The position numbers and the translations under genes were made by a program. A DNA stretch of 64,000 nt from contig OY978530.1 in NCBI GenBank assembly GCA_963854835.1, forward strand, positions 12,734,609 to 12,798,608, in the 5' to 3' direction. Numbering within the stretch: position 1 is the first letter of the stretch; every line of letters begins with the position of its first letter. Under the pieces are notes generated by a model. That model saw only the letters and a program-made list of their open reading frames with translations, had not been told where the DNA came from and did not search any database. The DNA comes from Megamerina dolium (taxonomy: Eukaryota > Arthropoda > Insecta > Diptera > Megamerinidae). Below, piece after piece: positions 22,797-33,705 of this stretch.

Positions 22797-24700
22797 CCCA
22801 CTCCATGAATATGGCTGCCGAGGAGGTAATCGGTTACTACCGGCCTCTGACGAATGAGTGGTATGATCAGGAGTGTCGCGACGTTACCGCAGAGAAAGAC
22901 GCCGCCTACAGAAAAACCCTGCATGCAGGCGCAACGCGAGCTGTTAAGTAGTGGTACAGAGAGAAAAGGAGTGCAGAGAGACGTCTTTTCAGGCGTAAGA
23001 AAAGAGAACAATAAAGACGCGAGTGTGAGGAGATAGCGATGTGTACCACCAAGAATGAGACTCGAAAATTCTTCGAAAATATCAAGCGCCTGAGTGGAGG
23101 TTTAAATCCCAGAGCCTCTTCTTGTCGTGATGGAAATGGGAATCTGGTTGCAGAAGTCCAGAGTGTACTGAGCTTATGGAGGGAACACTTCTCCACGTTA
23201 CTGAACGGCGATGCTACGAACAATTCCGCCAGTTTAGGATATTGACCGATAACCCCAATTACAGATGATGTTTTGATGTTCCACCACCCGACTATGACGA
23301 GGTTGAAACGACCATTTTAAGGCTGAAGAACAACAAAGCTGCAGGTGCTGATTGTCTGCCTGCCAAGTTGTTTAAGACCGGAGGCGATGAGCTGCTCGCC
23401 TGCATACACCAGCTCATAAGCAGAATATGATCGGATGAAAGCATGCCTGATGATTGGAGGCTCAGTGTTCTCTGTCCCGTACATAAAAAAGGAGGCCCCT
23501 CAATTTGCGCCAACTACCGTGGAATAAGTTTCCTGAGCATCGCATACAAGGTTCTATCGAGCGTACTGTGTGAAAGGTTGAAGCCTATGCTCAGCAACCT
23601 GATTGGACCGTATCAGTGTGGCTTCAGACCTGGTAAATCCACCATCGACCAGATTTTCACACTGCGCCAAATCCTGGAGAAGACCCAAGAAAAACAGATC
23701 GACACACACCACCTATTTGTTGATTATAAAGCCGCTTGCGACAGTACGGTAAGGGATTACCTCTACGCAACAATGTCTGAGTTCGGTATTCCTGCAAAGC
23801 TCATTCGACTTTGTAGAATGACACTGCATAACTCCCGTTGTGCAGTGAAAATTGGGAAGGACCTTTCCGCACCGTTTAATACAGAACGGGGATTCAGACA
23901 AGGTGACTCGTTATCGTGCGACTTCTTCAATCTTATTATGGAGAAAATAATACGAGCTGCTGATCTACGACATAATGGCACTATCTTCAACAAAAGTGTC
24001 ATGATGTTAGCGTATGCAGACGGTATTGACATAATCGGCATGAACACGCGAGCAGTCAGTGCAGCATTCTCAGAGTTAGAAAGAGAGTCGCGTCGGATGG
24101 CGCTTAGGGTGAACGAAGGCAAGACGAAGTATCTAGTGTCAACAAACAAAGAGTCCCGGCGTCTTGGACAGCACGTCACTGTTAACAACTACGCTTTTGA
24201 GGTAGTAAGGGAATTCGCCTATCTTGGAACCAGCATCAACAACTGTAATGACGTCAGCCTGAAGATCATGCGTAGGATAACTCTTGCTAACAGGTGTTAC
24301 TTTGGGCTGAGTAAGCAATTGGGAAGTCGAGACCTCTCTCGAAGAGCGAAAACTACACTCTACAAGTCTCTCATCATGCCTGTCCTAACATATGGCGCTG
24401 AAGCCTGGACAATTTCCACCTCGGATGAGCGAATGCTTGGAGTTTTTGAGAGAAAAGTCCTACGCAAGATCTTTGGACATATTTGCGTTGGTGGCGAGTA
24501 ACGAATAAGGTACAACCATGAGCTTTATGAGCTGTATGCCGATATTGACATAGTAAAGCGCATCAAAATCCAGCGGCTGTGCTGGCTAGGTCATGTCGAG
24601 CGAATGGAAGAACACGCTCTAGCTAAGAAGGTGTTATATTCGCAGAAAAGGAAGACCTAACTGAAATGTTGCAGGACCAAGCTTGTGCAAAACGTACTAG
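22797..24700 (+). mobile_element. RTE-like LINE, copy 2 (5'-truncated, defective)
   Basis: Begins in the linker between endonuclease and RT (CCACTCCATGAATATGGCTG), matching about 3085 of copy 1 in the opposite orientation. Lesions include TAG at about 22948 (GTTAAGTAGTGG), TAA near 23013, a frame change near 23245-23290 and TAA at 24499-24501. The end is eroded by a deletion near 24640. Confidence 0.85.
23443..24501 (+). pseudogene. Reverse transcriptase (RTE-like LINE copy 2)
   Basis: The 352-residue frame contains GFRPGKSTIDQIFTLRQIL, FVDYKAACDSTV (Cys where copies 1 and 3 have Phe, beside the catalytic Asp), GFRQGDSLSCDF and YADGIDIIG. The catalytic second Asp is Gly, as in copy 1. The thumb and FERKVLRKIFGH follow, then a stop (TAA) inside the ICVGGEYR box. 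The remaining LGHVERMEEHA tail continues to about 24640 in the same frame. Confidence 0.87.
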
Positions 24701-25090
24701 TTGAGCATCCTGTGGTTGTTGTGCCTGAAGCATTTACAAACACGGGTCCGACATATACCATACGGATATCCACGTGGTAGTTTAATTTTCTATAATACAA
24801 ATTATTCAATGCAAAAATCTCGTTCAACATCCATTCACGTGGTATGCATGAATATTGGAGAAATAAAAAGAAATTGATCGAAATGTTATTTCTTCTTCTG
24901 TATACAAACATCTAAGTCTTTTGGACAGTAATGCTAATATAAGAGTTATTGGTGGCGAACTGGCAACAAAGTTGCAAAATTCATCAACACATTTCCAAAA
25001 ACTTCGTATCGTTGTTAAAAGACGGTCGACCAAAAACAACAAATAATAGCTATAGCTTTGTTAGTTATTACGTATATTACTTAAATAAAA
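24701..25090. other. No recognisable feature
   Basis: AT-rich sequence. The short minus-strand frames here (24657-24911, 24824-25042) show no motif I recognise. Confidence 0.4.
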
Positions 25091-25290
25091 CCTTTTGAAT
25101 TTTTTATTGTACCAACTATCACAGAGGATGTAATATACGGCATGGACATCTGGAAAGTTTTTAGACTTGAGTTAGGAGTAATAGAAGAAGCAAACAAATA
25201 ATCGTTTTAATTGTTAAACCAGGCAGAGTACTGTTTTGTCTAGACTCGCGAAAATTAAATGAGGTCACGGCTAAGGATTTTAAATACTAA
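25091..25290 (+). pseudogene. Gypsy-type pol scrap (protease end and RT start)
   Basis: VPTITEDVIYGMDIWKVF is a protease C-terminal box (PTI.EDVIYGMDIW), and LDSRKLNEVTAKDF is the RT fingers motif that follows it in gypsy pol. A TAA separates the two and no other part of the element is present. It belongs to a different gypsy lineage from copies A-C. Confidence 0.7.
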
Positions 25291-25298
25291 ATTTTTGT

Positions 25299-25349
25299 TA
25301 AATCAATATGAATTTTTAATCATTTTGATTAAAAGTTCATATTGATTTA
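25299..25349. repeat. 24-bp near-perfect palindrome
   Basis: TAAATCAATATGAATTTTTA continues to 25322, a TTT spacer follows, and the reverse complement occupies 25326-25349 with a single mismatch. Confidence 0.9.
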
Positions 25350-25466
25350 TCGAATTAGTGTGATCGCCTTGTATCAGGACAACAAGACAACTATTTATGC
25401 AAACTAAAGCCGAACTTTATTTAAATCTCTTACGTTATATCGCATTTCAGTTTCCAAATACTCGAA

Positions 25467-26449
25467 ATGTCACCTCTCAAACGTTTGAAGGCTATCACCG
25501 AAGAGGTTATTGAATTTGATGGCTATTTTCATGCCATCAACCCGGAAGATCAGACAAAATTTATTTTGGAGGCACGGAAAAAAGAATTCCAGTCCCTATG
25601 GAGTTATTGCAAAACGGCATATCACCTTCTCATAACATAGGAAGTAGCTGAAGATGTTAGTCAAATTAAAGAGGCATATAGAGAGTGCCTAACCTCTTAT
25701 GTTCGGTGTCTCTCTGCAATCGACGCTCATCTTCGCGAGCTGAGTTCCGAAGTGACACTCCCCGCAATTTCGTCTTCTCCCACAATTTCGCATTCACCCG
25801 TTGAAAGAGTAAATAATGAATACTCATTTCCCCCTAATCATTTGCCGCCACAGCATACTTTTACGGGGATTATGTATCTTGGCCGAACTTCAGAGACATG
25901 TTTACGGCTCTATACCGAAATAACCATCGGTTATCCCCAGTAGAGAAATTGTACCACTTAGTCCAAAAAGCCATGGAGTAAGTCGACTCCTCTGGCTGAT
26001 GATGGCTTCGCGCTGGCTTGGTATAATCTTGAACAGCGGTACGAAAACAAGAGGATACTTATAAATATACAGTTAAAGATACTTTTCGGCATACAATCGG
26101 TTACCAATGAAGCCGGTCCCAATTTAAAGCGCTTACAGCGCACCATTAACGACTGCATCACAAACTTGAAACTTTTGAACGTTGACACGAGTCACTGGGA
26201 TGCGATTTTCGTGTACTTATGTTCAACAACACGCCCCGATACAACCTTGTGTCTATGGGAGCAATTGTTGAAGGATAAATGTGAAATTCACACACGAAGT
26301 GGAGCGATTTTGACGCTTTTTTATCTGAGAGTTATCAGACACTGGAGTCTGTTTCAGGTATACGAAGTGGTCCTCGGCCATTCAGCCAGCCACCTAATGG
26401 ACAACCTAGTCGATACGATCCTCCCAAGCGATCCTACAATCCTACAGTG
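25467..26449 (+). pseudogene. BEL/Pao gag (DUF1759-like), multiply broken
   Basis: The ATG at 25467 starts MSPLKRLKAITEEVIEFDG. Stops or frame changes follow near 25638 and 25940. The region 26000-26290 reads DDGFALAWYNLEQRYENKR, then QLKILFGIQSV, WDAIFVYLCST and TLCLWEQLLKDK, the conserved core of BEL/Pao gag. The gag-pol polyprotein would normally continue through zinc knuckles into protease, as it does here. Confidence 0.8.
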
Positions 26450-27304
26450 AACCTCCGAGAAGTAAACACATATCACTTCAACGTTTCATATCGTGATTGC
26501 CCATTGTGTCGAAAGTCACACCTGCTTCGTCATTGTCCTGATTTTCTTAAAATGCCGATCGGTGAGAGATACAATATTGTGAGAAAGCACACCCCGTGTA
26601 CAAACTGCCTCACTAATTCCTACGACTACAGTCACTGCAAGGACCTCTTCACATGCTCCTTTTGCAAAAAACGACATCATTACCTTCTTCTTAGATTGGA
26701 AAACTCATCGAGCAGTTATCGTGAAACAATCCCTGTGCCAACTTCCGTTGCAACATCGTGTGGACGATCTTGCCAGTCGTTCTCTTCGCAGCTGCAAGCT
26801 GTTACTACTAAGAATCCCGCCACAACTTTGAACACTGCAAGCCTTTCAACAGCAGATAATACAGTACTGCTCGGAACGGCAGTAGTACACATTCATCATC
26901 ACAACATGCTATTTACAGCCCGTGCCCTAATTGACTCAGGCTCCGAAGCGGCCTTTATGTCGGAACGCTTACGCAACAGGTTGCGCCTCACTGTTCGCGA
27001 AGTTAGAACGGTGGTTACTGACGGTAACTGACGGTAGTAACGGTCTGAATGAGGTAGTTACGGCTCATTTGACAAAAATGTGTATTTGGTGATTGGATCC
27101 ACTATTGACCCGAATTTTTTATTGCAAGTAGATACTTTAGTTCTTCAAAAACTTACGGGAAAATTCCCACCACATCCGATATCAGCCAACTTACGTAAAG
27201 AGCATGAACATCTACGATGTATCAAAGGAACTGTGCGCTGCTATAGTTTATCTGCGTATGAATGGGCTCAGCTGTTAACTTCCCACTATTTGATACTTTC
27301 ATGA
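26447..27304 (+). pseudogene. BEL/Pao zinc knuckles and retropepsin
   Basis: CPLCRKSHLLRHCPDF, CTNCLTNSYDYSHC and CSFCKKRHHYLL form a cysteine/histidine knuckle array. ARALIDSGSEAAFMSERL is the protease active site (DSGS). The frame breaks after VVTDGN (near 27031), and a related frame (27080-27304) holds LQKLTGKFPPHPIS, a box found just beyond the protease. RT, RNase H and integrase are all missing. Confidence 0.82.
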
Positions 27305-27309
27305 CCCGA

Positions 27310-28067
27310 CTCAACCGTCGTAGCGTAATGAACCCGAACTTTCGCATTATAGATCAGTCGGATGTATTACATACTCCGATAATCCCACCAATCTAGCATT
27401 TCTGATTACTATATGTGAAATATAATCTGGAATATCCCCGTTGATTTTTCACGTGCTCTACGAGCCAATGAAGATAAATTTTTACGTGCTTACACCCGAT
27501 TTTTCTCAGAGTCATTACCATTTACAGTGCCATATAATTTCTGTTGGGGCTCGCACGGACTGTGTTTGAGCAGCAGACGGTAATGTACTCGTAGTATTTA
27601 ATATTACTCGCATTTATCTCAACTAGACAGTTAGCAATTAGATGATTGGCAACTACGTTGACTAATATTACGGGCATCTGATCTACGACCAGCCCTTATG
27701 ATCAATGTCATCTGTCATTGATCAACGTTCGTTCCGGGATTTCCAATCAACACTTCAACAATCAACATCCGTTCGGCGCTGCAATTTGTCATTGTTCAAC
27801 ATTCTCATCTTTCCTTTTCTATATATCCCTTTCCTATATATTCCAAATCCCGAATCCCGACCGGAATTTCAAGAGTGCTGATAATACACCTGTATCGACA
27901 CATCTTCAAACGTCAAAATTATGATAATTGTTTATAGTTAATTTTTAGTATTTTTAAGATTAATTTAGTTATATGAAATACTGTACTTTTTATTTTTAGC
28001 TTTTTTTATTCCCTCCGTCTACGGTGGAGGTTCCGTCTCTTTTGCAGTACTTCTGAAAGGGTGGCGA
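27310..28067. other. Decayed interior of the BEL/Pao remnant
   Basis: No convincing frame. A small hairpin CCTCCGTCTACGGTGGAGG lies near 28012-28032. The purine-rich GAAAGGGTGGCGAA at about 28053-28066 could be the polypurine tract. Confidence 0.45.
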
Positions 28068-28288
28068 ATTGTCTACGCCAGAAGACGTGTGCGCACTGCC
28101 CGCACAAAGTTAGCAACCCTAATATAATAATAATATAACCCTAATATAATTCTATTTATTCCGCTATTTTTCGCTCTCAATTTCTCTCTCTCCCTCCCAT
28201 ACTATGTTTCCATTTACTTTGCCTTTTCCGTGCAGTGCGCGACTTTCTTCCCGTAATTTATTAAAATTATTATACTTACAATACAATA
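28068..28288 (+). repeat. Candidate BEL/Pao 3' LTR (partial)
   Basis: The TGTCTACGCC start lies directly after the purine-rich GGGTGGCGAA, the usual polypurine tract/LTR order in BEL elements. It is cut by the errantivirus insertion. There is no second LTR in the window to test it. Confidence 0.35.
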
Positions 28289-28292
28289 TATA

Positions 28293-28539
28293 AGTTAACA
28301 CCTCATACGATGACAACGAAAATCTTGCTCGCCAAACTGATATTGCGCAGGCAGCTACGTTCCCACATGAACTTGGAATGTGCTGACAACAAGCATGCAG
28401 CAACAACGTGATCTTGGCAGAGCAGTGATAACTAAAACTTTGTAATAGTTTTTAAGTTTGTTCAAATTTGGAAATCAGTAAATAAAGACGTGCTGAGCGC
28501 ACCACTAAAATAAAAACAATTTTTTTAATAAAATAAACT
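28293..28539 (+). repeat. 5' LTR of the errantivirus-like provirus
   Basis: 247 bp, starting AGTTAACACC and ending AATAAACT. It shares CAGTAAATAAAGACGTGCTG (poly(A) signal region) with the right LTR. About 40 bp present in the right LTR between GTGCTGAC and ATGCAGCAAC is deleted here. Confidence 0.9.
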
Positions 28540-28553
28540 CATGAGAGTTTAAC

Positions 28554-28568
28554 TGGCACCCAGCATGG
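28554..28568 (+). promoter_or_regulatory. Primer-binding site (Lys-tRNA type)
   Basis: TGGCACCCAGCATGG lies 14 bp after the LTR end and resembles the TGGCGCCC-type primer site of gypsy/errantiviruses with two or three changes. Confidence 0.55.
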
Positions 28569-29175
28569 TACAGTCGCGAGTGAAAATAGAATCACCGAAA
28601 AATAAAAGTCCCTAAATTAGTGACAGGACTCTTACGTGAAAACCCGCAAAAGACGGCTGTCCCCAGTGCCTTCGTCCTGAATAGGACGAAGGATGAGTGG
28701 ATGAGGTGCTTCTTATTTTGTAAATTAGTGAATAAATTTTATTTTCATTGATGAACAAATTTTCCTGAATAATGGAAATAATTTTGCAATAAAGAAGTCT
28801 AATTTGCAATTTTGTGAAAATTGTCTGTCCTAATAGAAGAAAGAATAAGGCTTTAAAGAAATTATTAAATATTGCTAACCATTTTTGTAGAAAATCTAAA
28901 AAGCTCAAGGATAGTAATTAACATTTTTATGAAATAATTGAATGAAACAATTAAAATTTCCAAATATTTACAAAAAAAAAGTCTATTTTTTGCGGAGAAT
29001 TAAAGCTACGCATAAATGCTTAAAACTAAAAAGTAAAGTGTGCTAATTTTTATGAAACAATAGGAGTTATTCTTGGCAAACTTTATGAAAAGTTTAAAGA
29101 AGAATTGGCAGAAAGTTCATGTATTGAAAATTTAGTCGAGCTCAGTTTGATAAAAGAAAAGAAAAATTACTAAAA

Positions 29176-30319
29176 ATGCCAGACGACGATTTAGTTGACC
29201 AGCTAGGAAATTTAAGTTTAGCTAGTAGTAGTCGCTCACAAAACCTACCTAATCCAATTAAGGCAAGCACTTTTGACCCAAACCTCACAACGGAAATAAC
29301 AACAATTATAAAGAAGCTGTGTAAAATTAAAGAAACCCTTTTGTAGTAGATATTGAGTATAGTGATGAAACATTGAACACTACTGGAGTAAAACCAAATG
29401 ATCTGGATAGGGTACCAGATCTAGTGATGGGATTAAGGGAATTTTCAGATAAAGATGGTGAATTCCACTCTTGGCAAAAATCTGTCGACAGGATATTCCA
29501 CATGTATGGAAGCATATGTGGAATATCCCTATAACTTGGGAAAAAATTAAAAATTGCCTAATGATACACTATTACACAATTTTACCAGAAAGTTTATTTG
29601 CATATGCCACTAATTCTAGATAAGGTTGCCTGTCTCGAATTAGATGAACAATCTATAAAATCAATGACAAATTCATACAGAGGAAAAGCGTTAGATACTT
29701 TTATCCGTGGCCTAAACAGTGATCTACCACGACTACTGGCTGTTCGTGAGCCAACTTCTTTGCCAAACGCACTAGAAATGTGCCCAAAATTGGACAATAT
29801 GGCATACCGTACCAATTATATCCATAACATAAATGTTCAAAAAAAATTTCCACATAATAATTTACCACCACCACTTCCTTCGCGTAGAAATACTGCTATG
29901 AATCGCAATCATGAAACATTTTATACCGAACTCGAACACGACCCACCAAGGCAAATGCCTCAAAGGAATTTTAACAATTTTCCGCAGAATCAGAGACAAC
30001 AATTCAATTATAATTTCAACCAATACCCCCGACCATTTAATAGTTTTAATCAACGCCCATATCCCAATAATCACGGAACACACCAGAACCGATGGACGTA
30101 AGCCAGAGTCTACAGTCCAGAAGAATAAACTACATGAATCACCCACAACAAAACCGTCATGCGCCCATCAAAGTGTGGATAAAAGACAGCGAAATTTTAA
30201 TATTCAAACCCAATCGTTCAGAGTATGCCGACCCAATCGAAAACTACGAAGAAAATGTTGAAGCGCTCGAAAATTCTCCACAGGAACTCGACTACATAGA
30301 CGTTAATTTTTTAGGCTAA
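29176..30319 (+). pseudogene. gag of the errantivirus-like provirus (broken)
   Basis: Starts at MPDDDLVDQLGNLSLA, a typical short acidic start. Stops and frame changes follow near 29344 and 29520-29590. The middle holds LREFSDKDGEFHSWQKSVDR and then ELDEQSIKSMTNSYRGKALD and TFIRGLNSDLPRLLAV, the core of errantiviral gag. The C-terminus is Asn/Gln/Pro-rich and ends ELDYIDVNFLG just ahead of the protease frame. No zinc knuckle is seen, as is usual in this group. Confidence 0.82.
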
Positions 30320-30329
30320 CCAACTCTTC

Positions 30330-32130
30330 ATTACCGTATGTCGAATGTAAACTTGGTAATGGAGAAGTCATTAAAATTCTAATTGACACCGGGTCAAATA
30401 AAAACTACGTTCAACCCTGTTTGGTAAAGAAATCAATCGAAAACATAATTTCTTTTTTCGCAACCTCCATAGGAGGCAATATTAAAATTACGCATCATAC
30501 TTATGCAACACTCTTTGGGATGAACGATATCACTATAAAATTCTTTATTTTACCAGCTTTAAAATCATTTCACGGCATTATTGGCAATGATACTTTATAG
30601 GTAATAGAAGCTACATTGCTACTTAAAGATAATTATATGTCTCTATAGAATAATGTAAGCATAAAATTAAAGCAAAAAACTTGTAAAGATGTAAATTCCA
30701 TTAATATAAGATCAGATCACATGTCTGAAAACCAAAAAAAAATAAAATATAGGAAATTATCACGAAATTTCCGAACCTATTAAGCCTGAGGAGAAGCTTA
30801 CTTTTACAACCAGGGTAAAAGGAGAAATACGAACCAGCTGTGATAATCCCGTGTGTTCGAAATGTTACCCTTATCCTGTGGGTTTAAAAGATGAGATCGA
30901 AAAACAAATAAATCGTTGCGTGATGAGATAATTCGGCCCTCACGCTCACCGTACAACTCCCCCGTATGGGTATTACCGAAGAAAACCGATGCTTCCGGAG
31001 AAAAAAAATATCGGATGATAGTCGATTACCGGGAACTAAATTTAATAACTATAGCGGAAAAAACCTATACCTGAAATAAATGAAGCATTGTCCTAACACG
31101 GAAAAAATAAATATTTTGCAGTGATAGATTTAAAAAGTGGATTCCACTAAATCCCTCTGAATCAGATATAGAACAGACTGCTTTCTCAGTCAATGGTAAA
31201 TTCAAACAATGGTAAATACGAATTCACTCGCCTTCCATTTGGGCTAAAAAACACGCCATCCATTTTGCAGAGAGCTCTCGACGACATATTAAGGCAACAT
31301 ATAGGGAAGATATGTTATGTCTATATAGATGACATTGTGATTTTTAGCAAAAATGTCGAAACGCATATAGAAGATGTTAGCAAAATATTCGAAACCTTGG
31401 AAAAGGGTAACATAAAAGTCCAGCTCAACAAATGTGAATTTTTAAAAACAGAAGTCGAGTTTCTTGGCATCATTGTATCCGAAAACGGAATTAAAACAAA
31501 TTCCGAAAAGTTTAGAGCAATGCTCAATTTTCCCCAGCCAAAAACTCTGAAGGATCTTCGATCATTTCTAGGTCTGTCAGGATATTATCGCCGCTTTATT
31601 AGGGATTATGCTACGCTTACGAAACCCCTAACAGCTCTTTTAAGAGGAGAGGGAGGACGTGTGTCCAAAAATATTTCAAATAATATTAAAATATCCATAA
31701 ATAATAAAACGTTGGAAGCTTTCGAAAAAATAAAACAGACCCTGGCAACCGAGGAAGTAATGCTCAGGTACCCGGACTACACTAAAGAATTCCAACAGAC
31801 TGCCGTTGCATCTGACTATGCCATCGGAGCAGTCTTAGCCCAAGACGACAAACCTATAATATTTATCTCAAGGACATTTAGTAACGCAGAAGAGCATTAC
31901 ACAACGAACGAGAAAGAAATTTATCCCATTCATTTCAGCAATTATAAAGTAAGATTTAGAAGCAAAACGATAACTGACATACCCGATGAAACCGACCAAG
32001 AAAACGAAGTATTATAAAAAGATAAACGCGCACACCGCATCGCATGCGAAAAAAAATTACAGTTTTTGCGAACATTTTACTTTCCAAAAATGCAAGCCAA
32101 AATAGAAGAAATAGTAAAACAATGCTAAAA
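30330..32130 (+). pseudogene. pol of the errantivirus-like provirus (protease, RT, partial RNase H, integrase N-terminus)
   Basis: The protease active site is ILIDTGSNKNYVQP (near 30390). RT is broken over 30780-31190 by several stops, but the frame 31193-32017 is intact: LPFGLKNTPSILQRAL, YVYIDDIVIFSKN (catalytic pair present) and FLGLSGYYRRFI. RNase H starts (ASDYAIGAVLAQ) and then breaks off at NEKEIYPI. The sequence jumps to an integrase N-terminal zinc-binding piece (RAHRIACEKK, then FYFPKMQAKIEEIVKQC). The integrase core is absent. These are internal deletions of the provirus itself. Confidence 0.85.
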
Positions 32131-32136
32131 GTGGCT

Positions 32137-32290
32137 AGCAGACCATGACAATTTTCAGTTAATAGTTGACAAGACCAATAATTTACTGACCAATAATGAC
32201 AAACAGGTAGTAATTAATAAACTGACAATTCAGTGACTAGACGAAATTTCAAAAATGACCAATACTCTGCTAAATATAGTTGAATCAAGC
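32137..32290 (+). pseudogene. env fragment (errantivirus-like provirus)
   Basis: Immediately after the integrase piece comes a short stretch resembling the heptad-rich region downstream of the cleavage site in gypsy-type Env (baculovirus F-like): NNDKQVVINKL and NTLLNIVESS. It has one stop and is cut where minus-strand LINE sequence begins at about 32285. The receptor-binding part and most of the ectodomain are missing. Confidence 0.6.
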
Positions 32291-33690
32291 GAAATTGCAA
32301 AAAAGAAATATTGAGTAACATAGAGCGTAAGTTGAAAGTTGAAAGCAAAGAACGTGTTGTGCTGTTTCCTGCTCTTCAAGACAGAGTCGACAGAGATCGT
32401 TGTTTACCACACCCATTTTCATCATGTGATAATTAAGTTTACAATGACCTGTTAAAAGTTCAGTGTAGAGTTTGATGTCTTTTCTGCTGAGATTCAAGAT
32501 AGCATCTACCTTAATGTGTTCAGGGTCAATGAATCTTTTCGACAGGCATGCGGCACTGTTTGAGCTCTCCAGTAATCGGTTAGACTACTTTTTTCCTTTT
32601 CACATATTAAGTTGTTCATGAAGCTACTGTTTACTTCGCGGAAGGGTTCTGGGCCTATGAAGGGGGTGTCTGCGCCCTTTTTGGCTAGTAAATCTGCCAT
32701 ATAATTTCCTGCATGCCCCTCGTGTCCTGGTACCCATATAATAGTCACAGAGTTCCTCTTTGCTGAGGAACGAGATTGGAACGAGAAATTCATTAGTGAT
32801 TTTAGAGCTGCCTGACTTTTTGAAAGAATGCAAATGTTGGTTTCTCGAGTGCCCCTACGTAGACATTCTCTGACAGATAGCTCTAAGGCGTGGACCTCCG
32901 CTTGAAAAATGGGAGCTATTTTTCCCATTGCAATTGCCTTCCGGAAATTTGGCCCTACAATTCCCCCTCTAGCACTACCATCTTCCAATTTGGACCCATC
33001 AATGTACCGTAGCTGTGCGCCCCGTTCTAGAAATATTTCGTTGTTTCTCCCCGCTGAGCAATAGTGAATGATCACTTTACAGAGTTTGGAGAATATAAGT
33101 TTTTTATCCATCCTGTCAAAGACCGTGAGGCCCGGTGAATTCCAGACTACGTCCAGAATCTTAATGTGACTTTTAGGTTGCATTCTTTCAGGTAAATAGA
33201 GTTCGGAAGCCTTACGTTACGTTTAAAGAGGCTATTCGATGAATCCTGTTAAGGATCGTCTGAGTTCCAATTTGATTTAGCTTGGGCCACCATGCCAGAG
33301 AAGCACAGGTGATCATTGATACTATTACAGTTTTGTAAGACCACGCCATCATTTTAGTTCATAGTCCCCATGTTTTATCATACAGCCTGTGGCAAGTGAA
33401 GGTAGGCCTCAGGGCTTTGTTCATGGTGTATGATAAATGGTTGTTCCAAGTAAGAGTTTTATCCAGGATTACTCCCAAATATTTCATCTCCTCAGAGAGT
33501 GTTAGTTTTGTTTCACCTAACTTCAAGATCCCTAAATTCAGCTTCCTCCTCTTCGTGAAGGGTACCAGCATCGTTTTGCTAGGGTTTATTGAAAGTTATT
33601 TCTCTTGACAACAGTCGTGTGTGATGTCAAGAGCTAGTTGCATGCGCTCAGTTATGGTAGGAGTCAAATTTGCCTCTAACCATAATTATT
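32285..33690 (-). pseudogene. 3' part of an RNase H-bearing LINE (RT end, RNase H, zinc tail)
   Basis: Minus strand from 33690: RT end with EEMKYLGVILDKTLTWNNHL (33571-33359). RNase H follows (33183-32506) with RYIDGSKLEDG in place of the usual TDGS, FQAEVHALEL, and VTIIWVPGHEGHAGNYMADL. The third acidic position reads ILSKSQAA, where Asp-Ser/Asn is normal, so RNase H is probably dead. The zinc tail (32497-32285) has LLTGHCKLNYHMMKMGVV and CRLCLEEQETAQHVLC. Frames are broken near 33200-33350. It may be the other end of the LINE at 46230-48990. Confidence 0.82.
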
Positions 33691-33705
33691 ATTATTTTTT
33701 TTTTT

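Noticed and set aside
25467..27304. An active BEL retrotransposon or domesticated gag gene
   Set aside because: Several stops and frame changes, and no RT or integrase. There is no sign of selection.
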